Assembly: GCA_012838345.1 (NCBI GenBank)
Contig: DUPK01000066.1
Location: 1-40,772, forward strand
Length of the DNA: 40,772 nt
Source of the DNA: Clostridiales bacterium
GTDB lineage: Bacteria; Bacillota; Clostridia; Oscillospirales; Oscillospiraceae
Reading direction: 5' to 3'
Shown one piece after another: positions 12,715-21,981 of this stretch (positions are counted from its first letter, which is position 1; every line of letters starts with the position of its first letter). Made by a program: the position numbers and the translations under genes. The notes beneath the pieces are model-generated. The model was given only the letters and a program-made list of their open reading frames with translations, did no database searches and was not told the origin of the DNA.

Positions 12715-14988
12715 TTACCTCAGCTTGACGAGGTTTACGTCCCGGACGCCGGCGAAGTATTCAGCCTCGCGGCTGTGGCAGGTAAAGAGTATGACCTGCC
12801 TCTCCTCTCCGGCCTTCTTCAGGAAATCAAGCGCAAGCTTCATGCGCGTATCGTCAAAGCTGGAAAGCGCGTCGTCCAGTATTATCGGGCAGGGCTCCTC
12901 CCTCGGGAGCACAAGCTCGCATACGGCCAGCCGCAGTGCGAGGTAGAGCTGGTCCGTCGCGCCCTCGGAGAGATACAGCATGCTCCTCGAGGCGCTGTCC
13001 CCCGCCCTCTCGGCCTCCGCCGTGAGCTTCTTGTCGAAAGAAACCCTCTCGTACCTGCCGCCGGTAAGTTCTGCTAGTATCTCGCCGGTGCGCTCGGAGA
13101 GGAGCGGGGCAAAGCGGCTCTGTATGTCCGCGTTTGCTTCGGAGAGCGTGTCAATCGCAAGTGCTATCGCGTCGTACTGGGCGGAGAGCTCCTTAATCCG
13201 CTCGTCGAGCTCCGCCGCCCTCGTCCTTAAAACAACCGGGTCGCCCAGGGCTTTAAGCTCGCCCTGCGCCATTGAGATGCTGCTGTTTATCGCCATGAGC
13301 TGCTTTTCCGCGTACTTGAGCGAGGAGGCTATCTCGATTCTGCTGTATTTGGGCTCTGTGCCGTCGTCGGGATACTCGCCCTCAATCTCGCTTAAAATCA
13401 AATCCAGATCCATGCCTTCTGCAAGGGTTTCGGTGAGCTTTCTTGCCGCGTCGCGCTTTGCCTGCGCGATTTCCAGAGTGTCAAGCAGCTTTTCGGTTTT
13501 CGCGACAATCGCGGGAGCGCGGCTTAGGTCCTCGATTGTCGGGTCTATGTTCCTGAGTTTCGTAAGAAGCGCGTCCTTTACCTCGCCCAGTTCCCGCTCT
13601 GCCTTTGAGAGCTCCTCGTCGGCGGAGTTCCATGCCATGACCGTCGCGCTCTCCTTGTAGCAAATCTCCTTGTATTCCCTGACGAGCGTCATAAGCTCGC
13701 TCACCGAGGAGACCCCGTATTCTCCCAGAATCTCGGCGCGCTTTTCGGCGCTCTGCGCCAACTTCCTGAGCTTGGAGCCGTTTGCCAGCACGAAGGCGGC
13801 GCCGATAAGGGCAAGGGCTACCGCCGCGATATAGGCGGGGGTCCCGAGCGGGGTAAGCGCGCCGGCAAAGGCCGCCAGTACGGTCAGGACCAGGGCAAGG
13901 ATTACCTTTATGTCAAACACCTTCGCGCTCTTCTCTTCCCCGGCTGCGAGGTATTCGGCGGCGGCGCGGTTTGCCTTTTCCTCGCACTCCTCGGCGCTCA
14001 TTCCGTTAAACTTATATATGCCCTTGGCTTCCCTCAGGGATTCGAGGTTTTTTTTCATCTGCTCGCGCCGGGCGGAGGCGGCGGAGTGGACGGCGTCGCA
14101 GGCGGCGAGCTTTTCTAGGTCCACGCGTATTTCCGCTATCTCTTCCCTGCTCGGCATCTTCCCGTACCTTGTAAGCTCGGAGAGCGTTTCGTCTACGGTC
14201 TCCTGTGCCCTATCAAGCTCTGCTTCGGCGTTTTTATAGGCCTCGCGCGCCTTTTTCCTCTCAAAGCGCTCAAGCTTTTCGCTCTCGCGCAAAAATTCGT
14301 CGCGGTAGCTTTCCATGCGCTCCTTCTCGAGCCGCAGCTCAGACAGCTTCTCGCCCGCCGTTTCTATAGCCTCGAGCTTCTCCCTGACCTGCCTTGCCTC
14401 GGCCTCTACCGCGGGAAGGAGCCCTCGCTGGTTGTACTTTCTCTTTCTCAGCCACTCGCGCAGAATCGAGTCGACCTCGGAGTACGACACGCTCTCCTCC
14501 CCCGTCGAAACTAGCGCCGCAATGCGCTTTTCAAGCTCGGCGGTCTGGCTGACAGCAAGCCCCGACTGCCTAATGAAGGCCGAGCGCTCGAAAATCGGCT
14601 CCGAGACCCCGGTGAGCGTTTCGCCGGCAGTCTTGTCAGTCAGCTTCGGGACGGGTTCGCTCGTGCCGGTGTAAAATGCCGCAAAGTCGCGCATGGGGTA
14701 GTTTCCGAGCGGCTTGCGCTGGAGCGTAATCGACCTGCCCTCGAATATGACCTCCATCTTCCCTTCCATCGGCTGGCCGCTCCAGGGCCGGTAGCGCGTT
14801 TTGGCGGAGAGGTAGCCCGCTTTGTCGCGGTCCGCCGTGTCAATTCCGTAGAGCATCGCCCTTATAAAGGCGCACCAGGTGGACTTGCCCGTCTCGTTCG
14901 GCGCCTCCACGATGTTAAGCCCCTCGGTAAGGCGCAGCTCCTCGTTCTGCAGCGTTCCAAACGTGGCTGTGAGCTTTTTTATTATCAT
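12715..14988 (-). CDS. YhaN-like Rad50/SbcC-family ATPase
   Basis: A 757-residue SMC-like ATPase. Walker A is PNETGKST (30-37); the ABC signature is YLSEGATDQLYLALRLA (about 672-688); Walker B is PIILDDALSSFD (701-712). Coiled-coil arms occupy about 190-350 and 405-630. Where Rad50 has a zinc hook, this protein has two hydrophobic segments (361-380, 384-402) that look like a membrane hairpin, as I recall for Bacillus YhaN. With the adjacent Mre11-like nuclease it probably forms a DNA-processing complex, here perhaps membrane-tethered. The ATG overlaps the stop of the nuclease gene (ATGA), so the two are coupled. It could equally be called SbcC-like. Confidence 0.9.
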   Translation of the reverse strand: MIIKKLTATFGTLQNEELRLTEGLNIVEAPNETGKSTWCAFIRAMLYGIDTADRDKAGYLSAKTRYRPWSGQPMEGKMEVIFEGRSITLQRKPLGNYPMRDFAAFYTGTSEPVPKLTDKTAGETLTGVSEPIFERSAFIRQSGLAVSQTAELEKRIAALVSTGEESVSYSEVDSILREWLRKRKYNQRGLLPAVEAEARQVREKLEAIETAGEKLSELRLEKERMESYRDEFLRESEKLERFERKKAREAYKNAEAELDRAQETVDETLSELTRYGKMPSREEIAEIRVDLEKLAACDAVHSAASARREQMKKNLESLREAKGIYKFNGMSAEECEEKANRAAAEYLAAGEEKSAKVFDIKVILALVLTVLAAFAGALTPLGTPAYIAAVALALIGAAFVLANGSKLRKLAQSAEKRAEILGEYGVSSVSELMTLVREYKEICYKESATVMAWNSADEELSKAERELGEVKDALLTKLRNIDPTIEDLSRAPAIVAKTEKLLDTLEIAQAKRDAARKLTETLAEGMDLDLILSEIEGEYPDDGTEPKYSRIEIASSLKYAEKQLMAINSSISMAQGELKALGDPVVLRTRAAELDERIKELSAQYDAIALAIDTLSEANADIQSRFAPLLSERTGEILAELTGGRYERVSFDKKLTAEAERAGDSASRSMLYLSEGATDQLYLALRLAVCELVLPREEPCPIILDDALSSFDDTRMKLALDFLKKAGEERQVILFTCHSREAEYFAGVRDVNLVKLR

Positions 14989-16082
14989 ATTCTATACTCC
15001 TCCCCGTTATCCAGTGCGCTTAGCCCGTATCTCACGGCGAGCACTATGCGCTCGCGCTCTTCCTCAGTTTCAGCCTCGTTGTATTTTTTTCGCATCTTTC
15101 GGAGAAAAATGCCCCTCAGCGTATCCTCTCCGGCTTTCTCCCAGATGTCGCGCCTTATCCGCGTCCTGTCCTTTATCGTCAGGGCGTAGAACCTGTCCGA
15201 GAGCTTTTCCGTAAGGCTTCCCAGATCCAGCTCTCCGTCGTATTCGCCCTGAAGTACTATCCTGTATATGTCTCGGTAACTGTCGCGCGGCAGAAGCGGT
15301 AGGATTGCTTTAACGGGGTCGTCCGCCTCGGAGAGGTCCACGTTCAGTACCTCGTACTTCCGCCCGCCGAGCGGCAGGAATTTCATGTCGCAGCTTTCAC
15401 TCCCGACCGAGCCGATAAGCACGCCCTTTTCGCCGGTCTCGTCAAAGCCTCGCCCCTCGGGGCAGCCGGGGTAGGCATAATAGGTTCTCCCCGCCTTTTT
15501 CACCCCGGAGAAGCCGTGCACATGCCCGAGCGCGAGGTAGTCAAGCCCGCTTTCGGCTATCTCCGCCTCGCTTATCGGGTTGTAGGGGCTTTTCGGCTGA
15601 TTCACATCGCCGTGCATCACTAGGATTTTCACTCCCTCGCCCTCGGCGCGAAAGCCCGTGAGCAGGGGCGGTGACGTATCGCCCGTAAAGCCCGCTCCCC
15701 AGACGGTAAAGCCTCTCTCGGGGAACTCAAGCTTTCTTATTTCAGGGGAAGTGAAGATATGTACGTTCTTCGGAAACCTTAGCGTCAGATACGGCGAGCG
15801 CGGCGAGGCAAAATCGTGGTTGCCGGGCGCTATGAAAACCTCCGCCTTTATCGACCGGAAGACTTCAAGCAGGATTTCGCAGGTCTCAAGGCTCGAGCGG
15901 TCGCTGTCTATAAGGTCGCCCGAAAGCAGCACCGCCCCGACCCCCTCCCTGTTGCAAATCTCGCCTAAGGAGAGAAAGAGCTCGCGCTGCTCGCGCCTTC
16001 GCTCCCTCGCCTTCTCGTCCGAGAGCGAATCGAAGGGCGAGTCGAGGTGAAAATCCGCGGCGTGCAATACTTTTATCAACAT
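14985..16082 (-). CDS. YhaO-like Mre11/SbcD-family nuclease
   Basis: A 365-residue calcineurin-like phosphoesterase. Metal-binding motifs run in order: DFHLD near the N-terminus, SGDLIDS, GNHDF, the later VMHGDVN and LGHVHGF. These are the five conserved blocks of Mre11/SbcD nucleases. The C-terminal half would form the capping and ATPase-interaction region. ATG 16082 is chosen for its AAGGGGGTG site; an upstream in-frame start adds 11 unlikely residues. Overlap of the stop with the next ATG implies a stoichiometric complex with the YhaN-like ATPase acting on DNA ends or hairpins. Confidence 0.9.
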   Translation of the reverse strand: MLIKVLHAADFHLDSPFDSLSDEKARERRREQRELFLSLGEICNREGVGAVLLSGDLIDSDRSSLETCEILLEVFRSIKAEVFIAPGNHDFASPRSPYLTLRFPKNVHIFTSPEIRKLEFPERGFTVWGAGFTGDTSPPLLTGFRAEGEGVKILVMHGDVNQPKSPYNPISEAEIAESGLDYLALGHVHGFSGVKKAGRTYYAYPGCPEGRGFDETGEKGVLIGSVGSESCDMKFLPLGGRKYEVLNVDLSEADDPVKAILPLLPRDSYRDIYRIVLQGEYDGELDLGSLTEKLSDRFYALTIKDRTRIRRDIWEKAGEDTLRGIFLRKMRKKYNEAETEEERERIVLAVRYGLSALDNGEEYRI

Positions 16083-16113
16083 CGGCACCCCCTTTTGTGG
16101 ATATTCCGCGCGC

Positions 16114-16152
16114 AAAAGCCGGGGCTGAGGCTTAAGCCCTGCCCGGGCTTTT
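16114..16152 (-). terminator. Possible terminator of ymdB
   Basis: An imperfect 12-bp stem pairs 16114-16125 with 16141-16152 in the gap between ymdB and the YhaO-like gene. It has U's in the stem base but no long tail. Confidence 0.4.
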
Positions 16153-16238
16153 GCAGGGGTTTCTTACGCAAAACGTTTTCTTTGGCTTACGCCAAGGGGC
16201 GGACAATCCGCCCGCCTGAACGTCAGAAAACAAGTGAC

Positions 16239-17015
16239 TCAGTCGGTTATCCTCAGCGCCTTGACACCGAGGCACCTGCCCGTCTTTTCGTCGATTTCAA
16301 AAACGGCGCACTCAAGCTTGCCTTCCCCGTCCGCGGCCTCAAAGCGGCGCGGGGGATTCCCGAGGAAGAAGGAAATGCTTATTTCGGTCTTTACGCCTAT
16401 GACCGAGTTTATCGGCCCCGTCATCCCGAGGTCCGTAATATAGCCGGTCCCGCGCGGCAGAACGCAGGCATCCGAGGTTTGCACATGCGTGTGCGTGCCC
16501 CAAAGCGCGGAGACGCGCCCGTCGAGGTAACCGGCGAGAGCCAGTTTTTCGCTTGTCGCCTCGGCGTGGAAATCGACGAGGATTATCTTGGCGCTCAATT
16601 TTTTAAGGAGCCTGTCGGCCTCCAGAAAGGGGTTGTCCGGCCCGAAGTCCATGTTGCAGCGCCCGATGAGGTTAATCACCGCCACCTCGCCGAAGCTCGT
16701 CTCGTAAACGCCGAGGCCGCGCCCCGGGACCTGCGGGGCGAAGTTGGAAGGACGCAGTATATAGGGGCTGTCGTCCAGCGTTTCCGCTATCTCCTGCTTC
16801 CCCCAGGTGTGGTTGCCCAGCGTTATCACGTCGGCCCCCGCCGAGAGAATCTCCCTCGCCTGCTGAGGCGTAATGCCAATCCCCGCCGCGTTTTCACCGT
16901 TTACGACGGTAAAGCGGATTTTCTCAAGCCTCTGTATGCTGCGAAGCCGCCTAGAAAGTATGTCAAGGCCGCATTTCCCGGCGATGTCGCCGACTGCAAG
17001 TATGTTGACCGGCAA
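16239..17015 (-). CDS. ymdB: YmdB-type metallophosphodiesterase
   Basis: A 258-residue dinuclear metal phosphodiesterase. Motifs include VGDIAGK at the N-terminus, NGENAAG, GNHTWGK, DFHAEATSEK and GTHTHVQTSD, all hallmarks of the YmdB (TIGR00282) family. In Bacillus the protein has 2',3'-cyclic-nucleotide phosphodiesterase activity and affects motility/biofilm choice and sporulation. The start is TTG at 17015: AAAGGGGG lies seven bases upstream and the protein then begins PVNILAVGDI as in homologues; no ATG or GTG fits. In many Firmicutes ymdB follows rny; that neighbour is absent here. Confidence 0.93.
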   Translation of the reverse strand: MPVNILAVGDIAGKCGLDILSRRLRSIQRLEKIRFTVVNGENAAGIGITPQQAREILSAGADVITLGNHTWGKQEIAETLDDSPYILRPSNFAPQVPGRGLGVYETSFGEVAVINLIGRCNMDFGPDNPFLEADRLLKKLSAKIILVDFHAEATSEKLALAGYLDGRVSALWGTHTHVQTSDACVLPRGTGYITDLGMTGPINSVIGVKTEISISFFLGNPPRRFEAADGEGKLECAVFEIDEKTGRCLGVKALRITD

Positions 17016-17381
17016 GGATTAGCCCCCTTTTGTAGTGAAGTAACTATTCTTTCAAAGCCGCTTTGCGGCCTGAATAATTCAGTTTGCTTGAAGCTTCCGC
17101 TTTGGATGAATACGAGGTAAACACGAAAAATTATGTCTTCTTGCCCGTAAATCCATACCAGCGGGCAGCCAAACTCGATTGACCGTGCAAAGTACGCAAT
17201 TTCGTGTCTTTTCCAGGGGTTAGGGCTCCCGCTTTGAGGACAGCCGAAGCTGCAAAAATTATAAGCCGCTTTGCGGTTATTATACTTTGAACCGGAACTA
17301 AAAGCAATAACGCGAAGGCAAATATTGTTTCTGCAGGTACAATTCATCTTTGTCCGTAAGATGCGCCCGGGACCGTTTTCC
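17016..17381. other. Intergenic stretch with short repeats
   Basis: No gene is credible. The 14-mer AAGCCGCTTTGCGG occurs twice as a direct repeat (17055-17068, 17263-17276), and each copy contains a small hairpin. A palindrome CTGAATAATTCAG lies at 17070-17082. An open frame on the minus strand across this stretch has no ribosome site and runs into ymdB out of frame. Confidence 0.5.
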
Positions 17382-17410
17382 TTGTAATTTACCGGCTTCT
17401 GTGATAAAAT
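17382..17410 (+). promoter_or_regulatory. Promoter of the ABC exporter operon
   Basis: TTGTAA (17382-17387), a 17-base spacer and TAAAAT (17405-17410), about 54 bases before the first gene. Confidence 0.65.
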
Positions 17411-17463
17411 AAGTAACTTAGCTACGATATTGTAACCTAATTTGAACGGGATAACTGATTTTT

Positions 17464-19281
17464 ATGAGAAAAAGCCTGGCGACCATATTCCGCTTTTCGG
17501 GCGGGGTAAAAAAATACCTGTTTATCACCGTAATAAGCACGGCACTCGCCGTTTTCTTCCAGTTTTTGACACCTCAAATCATCCGCTTTACGGTGGACTA
17601 TGTGATAGGGACAGAGCCTCCGGCTCTGCCCCCCTTTGTCATGGTCTGGATTGAGAGCCTGGGCGGGCGCGACTTCTTGCGCTCAAGCCTAATGCTTATC
17701 GCGGCCATGGTCGTGCTCTGTGCGCTTCTCAACAGCCTTTTCGCCTTTGTTTCGAGGATGAGTGCCGCGACCTTCGCCGAAAGCGTCATAAAGCGCCTAA
17801 GGAACACGCTTTTCGAGCACACGCAGAGGCTGCCCTATTCCTGGCATGTGGAGCACCAGACCGGCGACATAATCCAGCGCTGCACCTCGGACGTGGAGGT
17901 CGTGCGCAACTTTGTGTCCCACCAGCTATTACAGATAATACGCACCTTTCTGCTCATTACGGTTTCGCTCGCTCTCATGTTTTCGATGAACGTGACTCTC
18001 TCGATTGTCGCGCTTGTGTTTATCCCGCTCGTCATACTGTACTCCACTATTTTCTTCAGCAGCATCAGGAAGAAGTTCAGGGTCTGCGACGAGCTGGAGG
18101 GTGAGCTGACCGTCGCCGTGCAGGAGAACCTCACCGGCGTGAGGGTCGTCCGCGCCTTCGGGCGGGAGCGGCACGAGCTTGACCAGTTTGACGAGAAAAA
18201 CGAAAAGTACACCGGTTCCTGGGTGCGCCTCGGCTCGACGCTCGGCCTTTACTGGGGGCTCGGCGATTTGGCTACGGGACTGCAGATTATCTCTATTATC
18301 GCCGTGGGCGCGATTTTGGCATCCCGAGACGCGCTCACGCTCGGAGAATTTCTGGTCTTTGTGTCCTACAACCACATGCTCGCCTGGCCTGTGCGCGCTA
18401 TGGGGCGCATACTCTCGGACTTCAGCAAGACGAGCGTTTCAACGGCGAGAATACGCGACATACTCGACGCCGAGGCGGAAAAGCCCGAGCCCGAGGGCAT
18501 ACAGCCCGACATGCGCGGCGATATTGTCTTTGAGAACGTGAGTTTTTCCTATGGCAGCGAGCCGCTGATTAAAAATCTTAGCTTTACCATCGAGGGCGGC
18601 ACGACCTTCGGCATACTCGGGGCGACCGGCAGCGGCAAGAGCACGATAGCGGCGCTCTTAAACAGGCTCTACGAGCTTGAGGAGGGCTCGGGCAGAATTA
18701 CAATTGGCGGCGTCGACATACGCCGGATAGAGCGCTCGTACCTCCGAAGAAACGTCGGCGTCGTGCTGCAGGAGCCCTTCCTGTTTTCAAAGACCATAGG
18801 CGAGAACATCTCGATAGCGGCGCCGGGCGCAAGGCTCGAGGAGATTCGCACCTCTGCGGCAGCGGCCGCCCTTGACGAGAGCGTCATGGGCTTTCAAAAG
18901 GGCTACGACACCGTGGTCGGCGAGAGGGGCGTCACGCTCTCCGGCGGGCAGAAGCAGCGCGTCGCGATAGCGCGCACGCTTATGATGAGGCCGCCCGTCA
19001 TGGTTTTTGACGACTCGATGTCCGCCGTCGACCTTGAAACCGACGCAAAAATCCGTGCTTCTCTCCGCGAGGTGCGGGGAAGCGCGACGATAATCATAAT
19101 CTCACACCGCATAAACACGCTTCTTGGCGCGGATAAGATACTCGTGCTCGAAAACGGGGAGATAGCCGAGCTCGGCACGCCCGAGGAGCTGATGGAAAAG
19201 GGCGGAATCTTCCGCCGCACCTACGAAATGCAGAGCGAGGCCGCCTCGGACCTCCTGATAAGGGAGGAGGACGGGATATGA
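17464..19281 (+). CDS. ABC exporter half-transporter, subunit 1
   Basis: A 605-residue fusion of a six-helix membrane domain (about 15-325) and an ATPase domain (about 350-590). Walker A is GATGSGKST (386-394), the signature LSGGQ (492-496) is canonical, but Walker B reads VMVFDDS with Asp517 where the catalytic Glu belongs. This places the inactive half of a heterodimeric exporter (BmrCD, LmrCD, TM287/288 type) here. Exported substrates may be lipids, peptides or drugs. The ATG is poorly served by a ribosome site (AACGGGAT at some distance). It overlaps the partner gene by four bases, so the two are made together. Plus-strand transcription runs toward dnaA. Confidence 0.93.
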   Translation: MRKSLATIFRFSGGVKKYLFITVISTALAVFFQFLTPQIIRFTVDYVIGTEPPALPPFVMVWIESLGGRDFLRSSLMLIAAMVVLCALLNSLFAFVSRMSAATFAESVIKRLRNTLFEHTQRLPYSWHVEHQTGDIIQRCTSDVEVVRNFVSHQLLQIIRTFLLITVSLALMFSMNVTLSIVALVFIPLVILYSTIFFSSIRKKFRVCDELEGELTVAVQENLTGVRVVRAFGRERHELDQFDEKNEKYTGSWVRLGSTLGLYWGLGDLATGLQIISIIAVGAILASRDALTLGEFLVFVSYNHMLAWPVRAMGRILSDFSKTSVSTARIRDILDAEAEKPEPEGIQPDMRGDIVFENVSFSYGSEPLIKNLSFTIEGGTTFGILGATGSGKSTIAALLNRLYELEEGSGRITIGGVDIRRIERSYLRRNVGVVLQEPFLFSKTIGENISIAAPGARLEEIRTSAAAAALDESVMGFQKGYDTVVGERGVTLSGGQKQRVAIARTLMMRPPVMVFDDSMSAVDLETDAKIRASLREVRGSATIIIISHRINTLLGADKILVLENGEIAELGTPEELMEKGGIFRRTYEMQSEAASDLLIREEDGI

Positions 19282-21089
19282 ACGGCGAAAACTTGAAACT
19301 TAAGCACCGCTTCGACCCGAAGGTGTGGAAAAAGCTCCTGCCGTTCCTAAAGCCCTTCCTCGGGCGCTTTGCCTGGGTCTGCGCGGTCATGGTGCTCGTC
19401 GCGCTCAGCGACATCGCGATACCCCTTTTCCAGAGATACGCCGTCAACAACTTCATAGTGCCGCGCTCGACCGGCGGCCTCGGCGTATTTACGCTTGTCT
19501 ATGTGCTGATGATTGCGGCTCAGGCGCTCATGGTTGTCGCCTTCTCGCGCGGCTGCATCGCTATTGAAATGTACTTGTCGCGGGATTTAAAGCGGGCTAC
19601 CTTCGTGCACCTTCAAAAGCTGCCGCTGTCTTATTACAACAAAACAGCCGTTGGCTACATCCTCGCCCGCGTGATGAGCGACACGACGAAAATCGCGACA
19701 CTTGTGGGCTGGAGCCTGCTCGACATCTTCTGGAGCGCAATATACGTCCTCGGCGTCTTTATAGCGATGCTGATTCTGAACTGGCACCTTGCCCTGCTCG
19801 TCATGGCGGTGGTGCCCGCCGCGGCGATACTGACCGGCATTTTCCAGGGCAGGATACTTACTGTAAACAGGCGGGTGCGCAGTATTAACTCGAGGATGAC
19901 CGGCGCATATAACGAGGGGATAAGCGGCGCCAAGACCTCAAAAACGCTTGTGATTGAGGATTTAAACTGCCGCGAATTTTCTGAGATAACCGACAATCTC
20001 TACAGAAACACACTGCGCGCGACGCGCCTTAACGCCTTCTTCGTCCCGCTCGTTACCTTCTTCGGCTCGCTCGCGGCGGCGCTGGTGCTGCAAAGGGGCG
20101 GCTACCTGGTCATGGGCGGTGCCCTCGATTTCGGTATGCTCTCGGCCTTCGTCTCCTACGCGCTCGGCATAATCGAGCCGATACAGCAGATGGCGGGCAT
20201 AATAGCCGAGTTCATAGCCACCCAGGTAAACATTGAGCGCGTAACGGGCCTTCTTGAGCAGAAATGCGAGATTGAGGACAGCCCCGAGGTCATTGAAAAG
20301 TACGGTGACTGCTTCAGCCCAAAGCGCGAAAACTGGGAGCCGATACGGGGCGAGATTGAGTTTAGGGACGTGAGCTTCAAATACCCCGACGGCGACGAGT
20401 ATGTGCTCGAGCACTTCAATCTCAAAATCCCCGCGGGAACGAACGTCGCGATTGTAGGCGAGACAGGCGCCGGCAAATCCACGCTCGTAAACCTCGCCTG
20501 CCGCTTCTTTGAGCCGACGGAGGGACAAATACTCATAGACGGGGTTGACTACCGCGAGAGAAGCCAGCTCTGGCTGCACTCGCACATAGGCTATGTTTTG
20601 CAGACGCCGCACCTATTCAGCGGCACGATACGCGACAACATCCGCTACGGAAAGCTCGACGCCACCGACGAGGAGATTGAGGCCGCGGCAAGGCTGGTTT
20701 CCGCTGACACCGTCATTAAAAAACTCGAAAAGGGCTATGACACCTATGTCGGCGAGGGAGGAAGCCTCCTTTCAACCGGCGAAAAGCAGCTTATTTCCTT
20801 CGCAAGAGCCGTGATAGCCGACCCGCCGATTTTCGTGCTCGACGAGGCGACAAGCTCAATAGACACGGAAACGGAGCGGCTTATCCAGCAGGCAATCTCC
20901 CGCACGCTCGTCGGGAGAACCTCCTTCATCATCGCACACAGGCTCTCGACGATAAAGCACGCGGACCTCATTTTAGTCGTCCGCGACGGCAGGATTATCG
21001 AGCGAGGCACGCACGAGGAGCTGCTTGATATGAAGGGCTATTACTACTCCCTCTACACCGAGGCAAAGCTCGGAAAGCTGGATTCATAG
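19278..21089 (+). CDS. ABC exporter half-transporter, subunit 2
   Basis: A 603-residue partner of the preceding gene. The membrane domain covers about 20-325. Walker A is GETGAGKST (394-402), Walker B IFVLDE (518-523) keeps the catalytic Glu523, but the signature is LSTGE (498-502) rather than LSGGQ. The degenerate signature here faces the Asp517 site of subunit 1, leaving one competent and one impaired ATP site, as in known heterodimeric exporters. The ATG overlaps the previous stop (ATGA). It is followed by a terminator at 21131-21161. Confidence 0.93.
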   Translation: MNGENLKLKHRFDPKVWKKLLPFLKPFLGRFAWVCAVMVLVALSDIAIPLFQRYAVNNFIVPRSTGGLGVFTLVYVLMIAAQALMVVAFSRGCIAIEMYLSRDLKRATFVHLQKLPLSYYNKTAVGYILARVMSDTTKIATLVGWSLLDIFWSAIYVLGVFIAMLILNWHLALLVMAVVPAAAILTGIFQGRILTVNRRVRSINSRMTGAYNEGISGAKTSKTLVIEDLNCREFSEITDNLYRNTLRATRLNAFFVPLVTFFGSLAAALVLQRGGYLVMGGALDFGMLSAFVSYALGIIEPIQQMAGIIAEFIATQVNIERVTGLLEQKCEIEDSPEVIEKYGDCFSPKRENWEPIRGEIEFRDVSFKYPDGDEYVLEHFNLKIPAGTNVAIVGETGAGKSTLVNLACRFFEPTEGQILIDGVDYRERSQLWLHSHIGYVLQTPHLFSGTIRDNIRYGKLDATDEEIEAAARLVSADTVIKKLEKGYDTYVGEGGSLLSTGEKQLISFARAVIADPPIFVLDEATSSIDTETERLIQQAISRTLVGRTSFIIAHRLSTIKHADLILVVRDGRIIERGTHEELLDMKGYYYSLYTEAKLGKLDS

Positions 21090-21130
21090 TTAAATCGACC
21101 AAACTTTAAACTTGTACTTCAGACAGCAAT

Positions 21131-21161
21131 AAAAAACCGGGGGTATCTGATTGATACCCCC
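21131..21161. terminator. Bidirectional terminator, ABC operon and thpR
   Basis: A GGGGGTATC/GATACCCCC stem (21139-21147 with 21153-21161). The A-run at 21131-21136 gives a strong U-tail on the minus strand for thpR; the plus-strand tail is weaker. Confidence 0.8.
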
Positions 21162-21198
21162 TTAGGATTTTCAGCTTAAGTTTTTCTTTATTGCACAA

Positions 21199-21726
21199 CT
21201 ACGTGAAAAACCTGCTTGATAGTTCCGTATATGTGAGATTGCCTTTTATGCGCTCGGATTTCATGAGGCTTATCCTGTCAACACGATAGTTTAAATTTTG
21301 CGGCAGCGCGTATTTCGTCGGCTCAAAGCCGCCTTTAAAGACCACTTCCCTTGCGAGCGTAAGGTGCGCCTTAAATTCCCTGTCCTCAAGCTCAAAGCCG
21401 CGCGCTTTAAGCTCCCGGGCGACGGACCCGGCAAGCGCCTTTATCTCCGTGTCGTCGCGCACTCCCAGCCAGCAGATGTCGCCGCCCCGCCTTTTAAAGA
21501 GCCCCACGCGGTCAAAGCTTATTTCAAAAGGCTTAAACTCGACTGCCTTTAGCGCTTCTTCGGCATAGAGAAGCCTTTCAGTTTCACCGATGAAGGCGAG
21601 CGTGATGTGCAGGTTGGCTACCCGCGAGAAATTGCCCTTCACCGCGTTTTTCCGAAGCTCCTCCATGTGCCGCGAGAGCTTCAGCTTAAAGGCATCCTCA
21701 AAGTTTAGGGCTACAAAAAGACGCAT
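21199..21726 (-). CDS. thpR: RNA 2',3'-cyclic phosphodiesterase
   Basis: A 175-residue member of the 2H phosphoesterase superfamily. The two catalytic HxTx motifs are HITL and HLTL in the two symmetric lobes, the pattern of ThpR (formerly 2'-5' RNA ligase), which opens 2',3'-cyclic phosphates at RNA ends. The ATG at 21726 follows GGAGGT at ideal spacing; the upstream extension of seven residues is rejected. It is convergent with the ABC operon and divergent from dnaA, an unusual neighbour for dnaA. Confidence 0.9.
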   Translation of the reverse strand: MRLFVALNFEDAFKLKLSRHMEELRKNAVKGNFSRVANLHITLAFIGETERLLYAEEALKAVEFKPFEISFDRVGLFKRRGGDICWLGVRDDTEIKALAGSVARELKARGFELEDREFKAHLTLAREVVFKGGFEPTKYALPQNLNYRVDRISLMKSERIKGNLTYTELSSRFFT

Positions 21727-21835
21727 TTTGCCACCTCCTGCGGGCAAGGCTCAGGGCTCCTGCTTCCCCGGACTTGAATTGACCGGAAAACCGCTGCGCA
21801 AAGCCCGAAAATACTGGGTTTAAGCTATTAATTTC

Positions 21836-21864
21836 TTGCCTTTCGTCCCAGATTTTGATATAAT
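21836..21864 (+). promoter_or_regulatory. Promoter of dnaA
   Basis: TTGCCT (21836-21841), a 17-base spacer and TATAAT (21859-21864). The leader is about 110 nt. No good DnaA box was found between the promoter and dnaA, so the autoregulation seen in Bacillus is not evident. Confidence 0.75.
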
Positions 21865-21981
21865 AAATTAGTTAATAACAAGCCGTTTTGCCCGATTTCT
21901 CGGCCTTTTTTATACAGAAATATGGCGCAGGCAGGTTTATTCATCCCCTGTCCGCGTAAGGGAAAGGACTGACTTAAAGAT

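Noticed and set aside
16047-17120. Plus-strand frame of 357 codons opposite ymdB
   Set aside because: It is antisense to a clearly conserved YmdB gene and has low-complexity Arg/Pro-rich content typical of shadow frames.
16901-17347. Minus-strand open frame of 148 codons upstream of ymdB
   Set aside because: It overlaps ymdB in another frame, lacks a ribosome site and resembles no family; the repeats in it suggest non-coding DNA.
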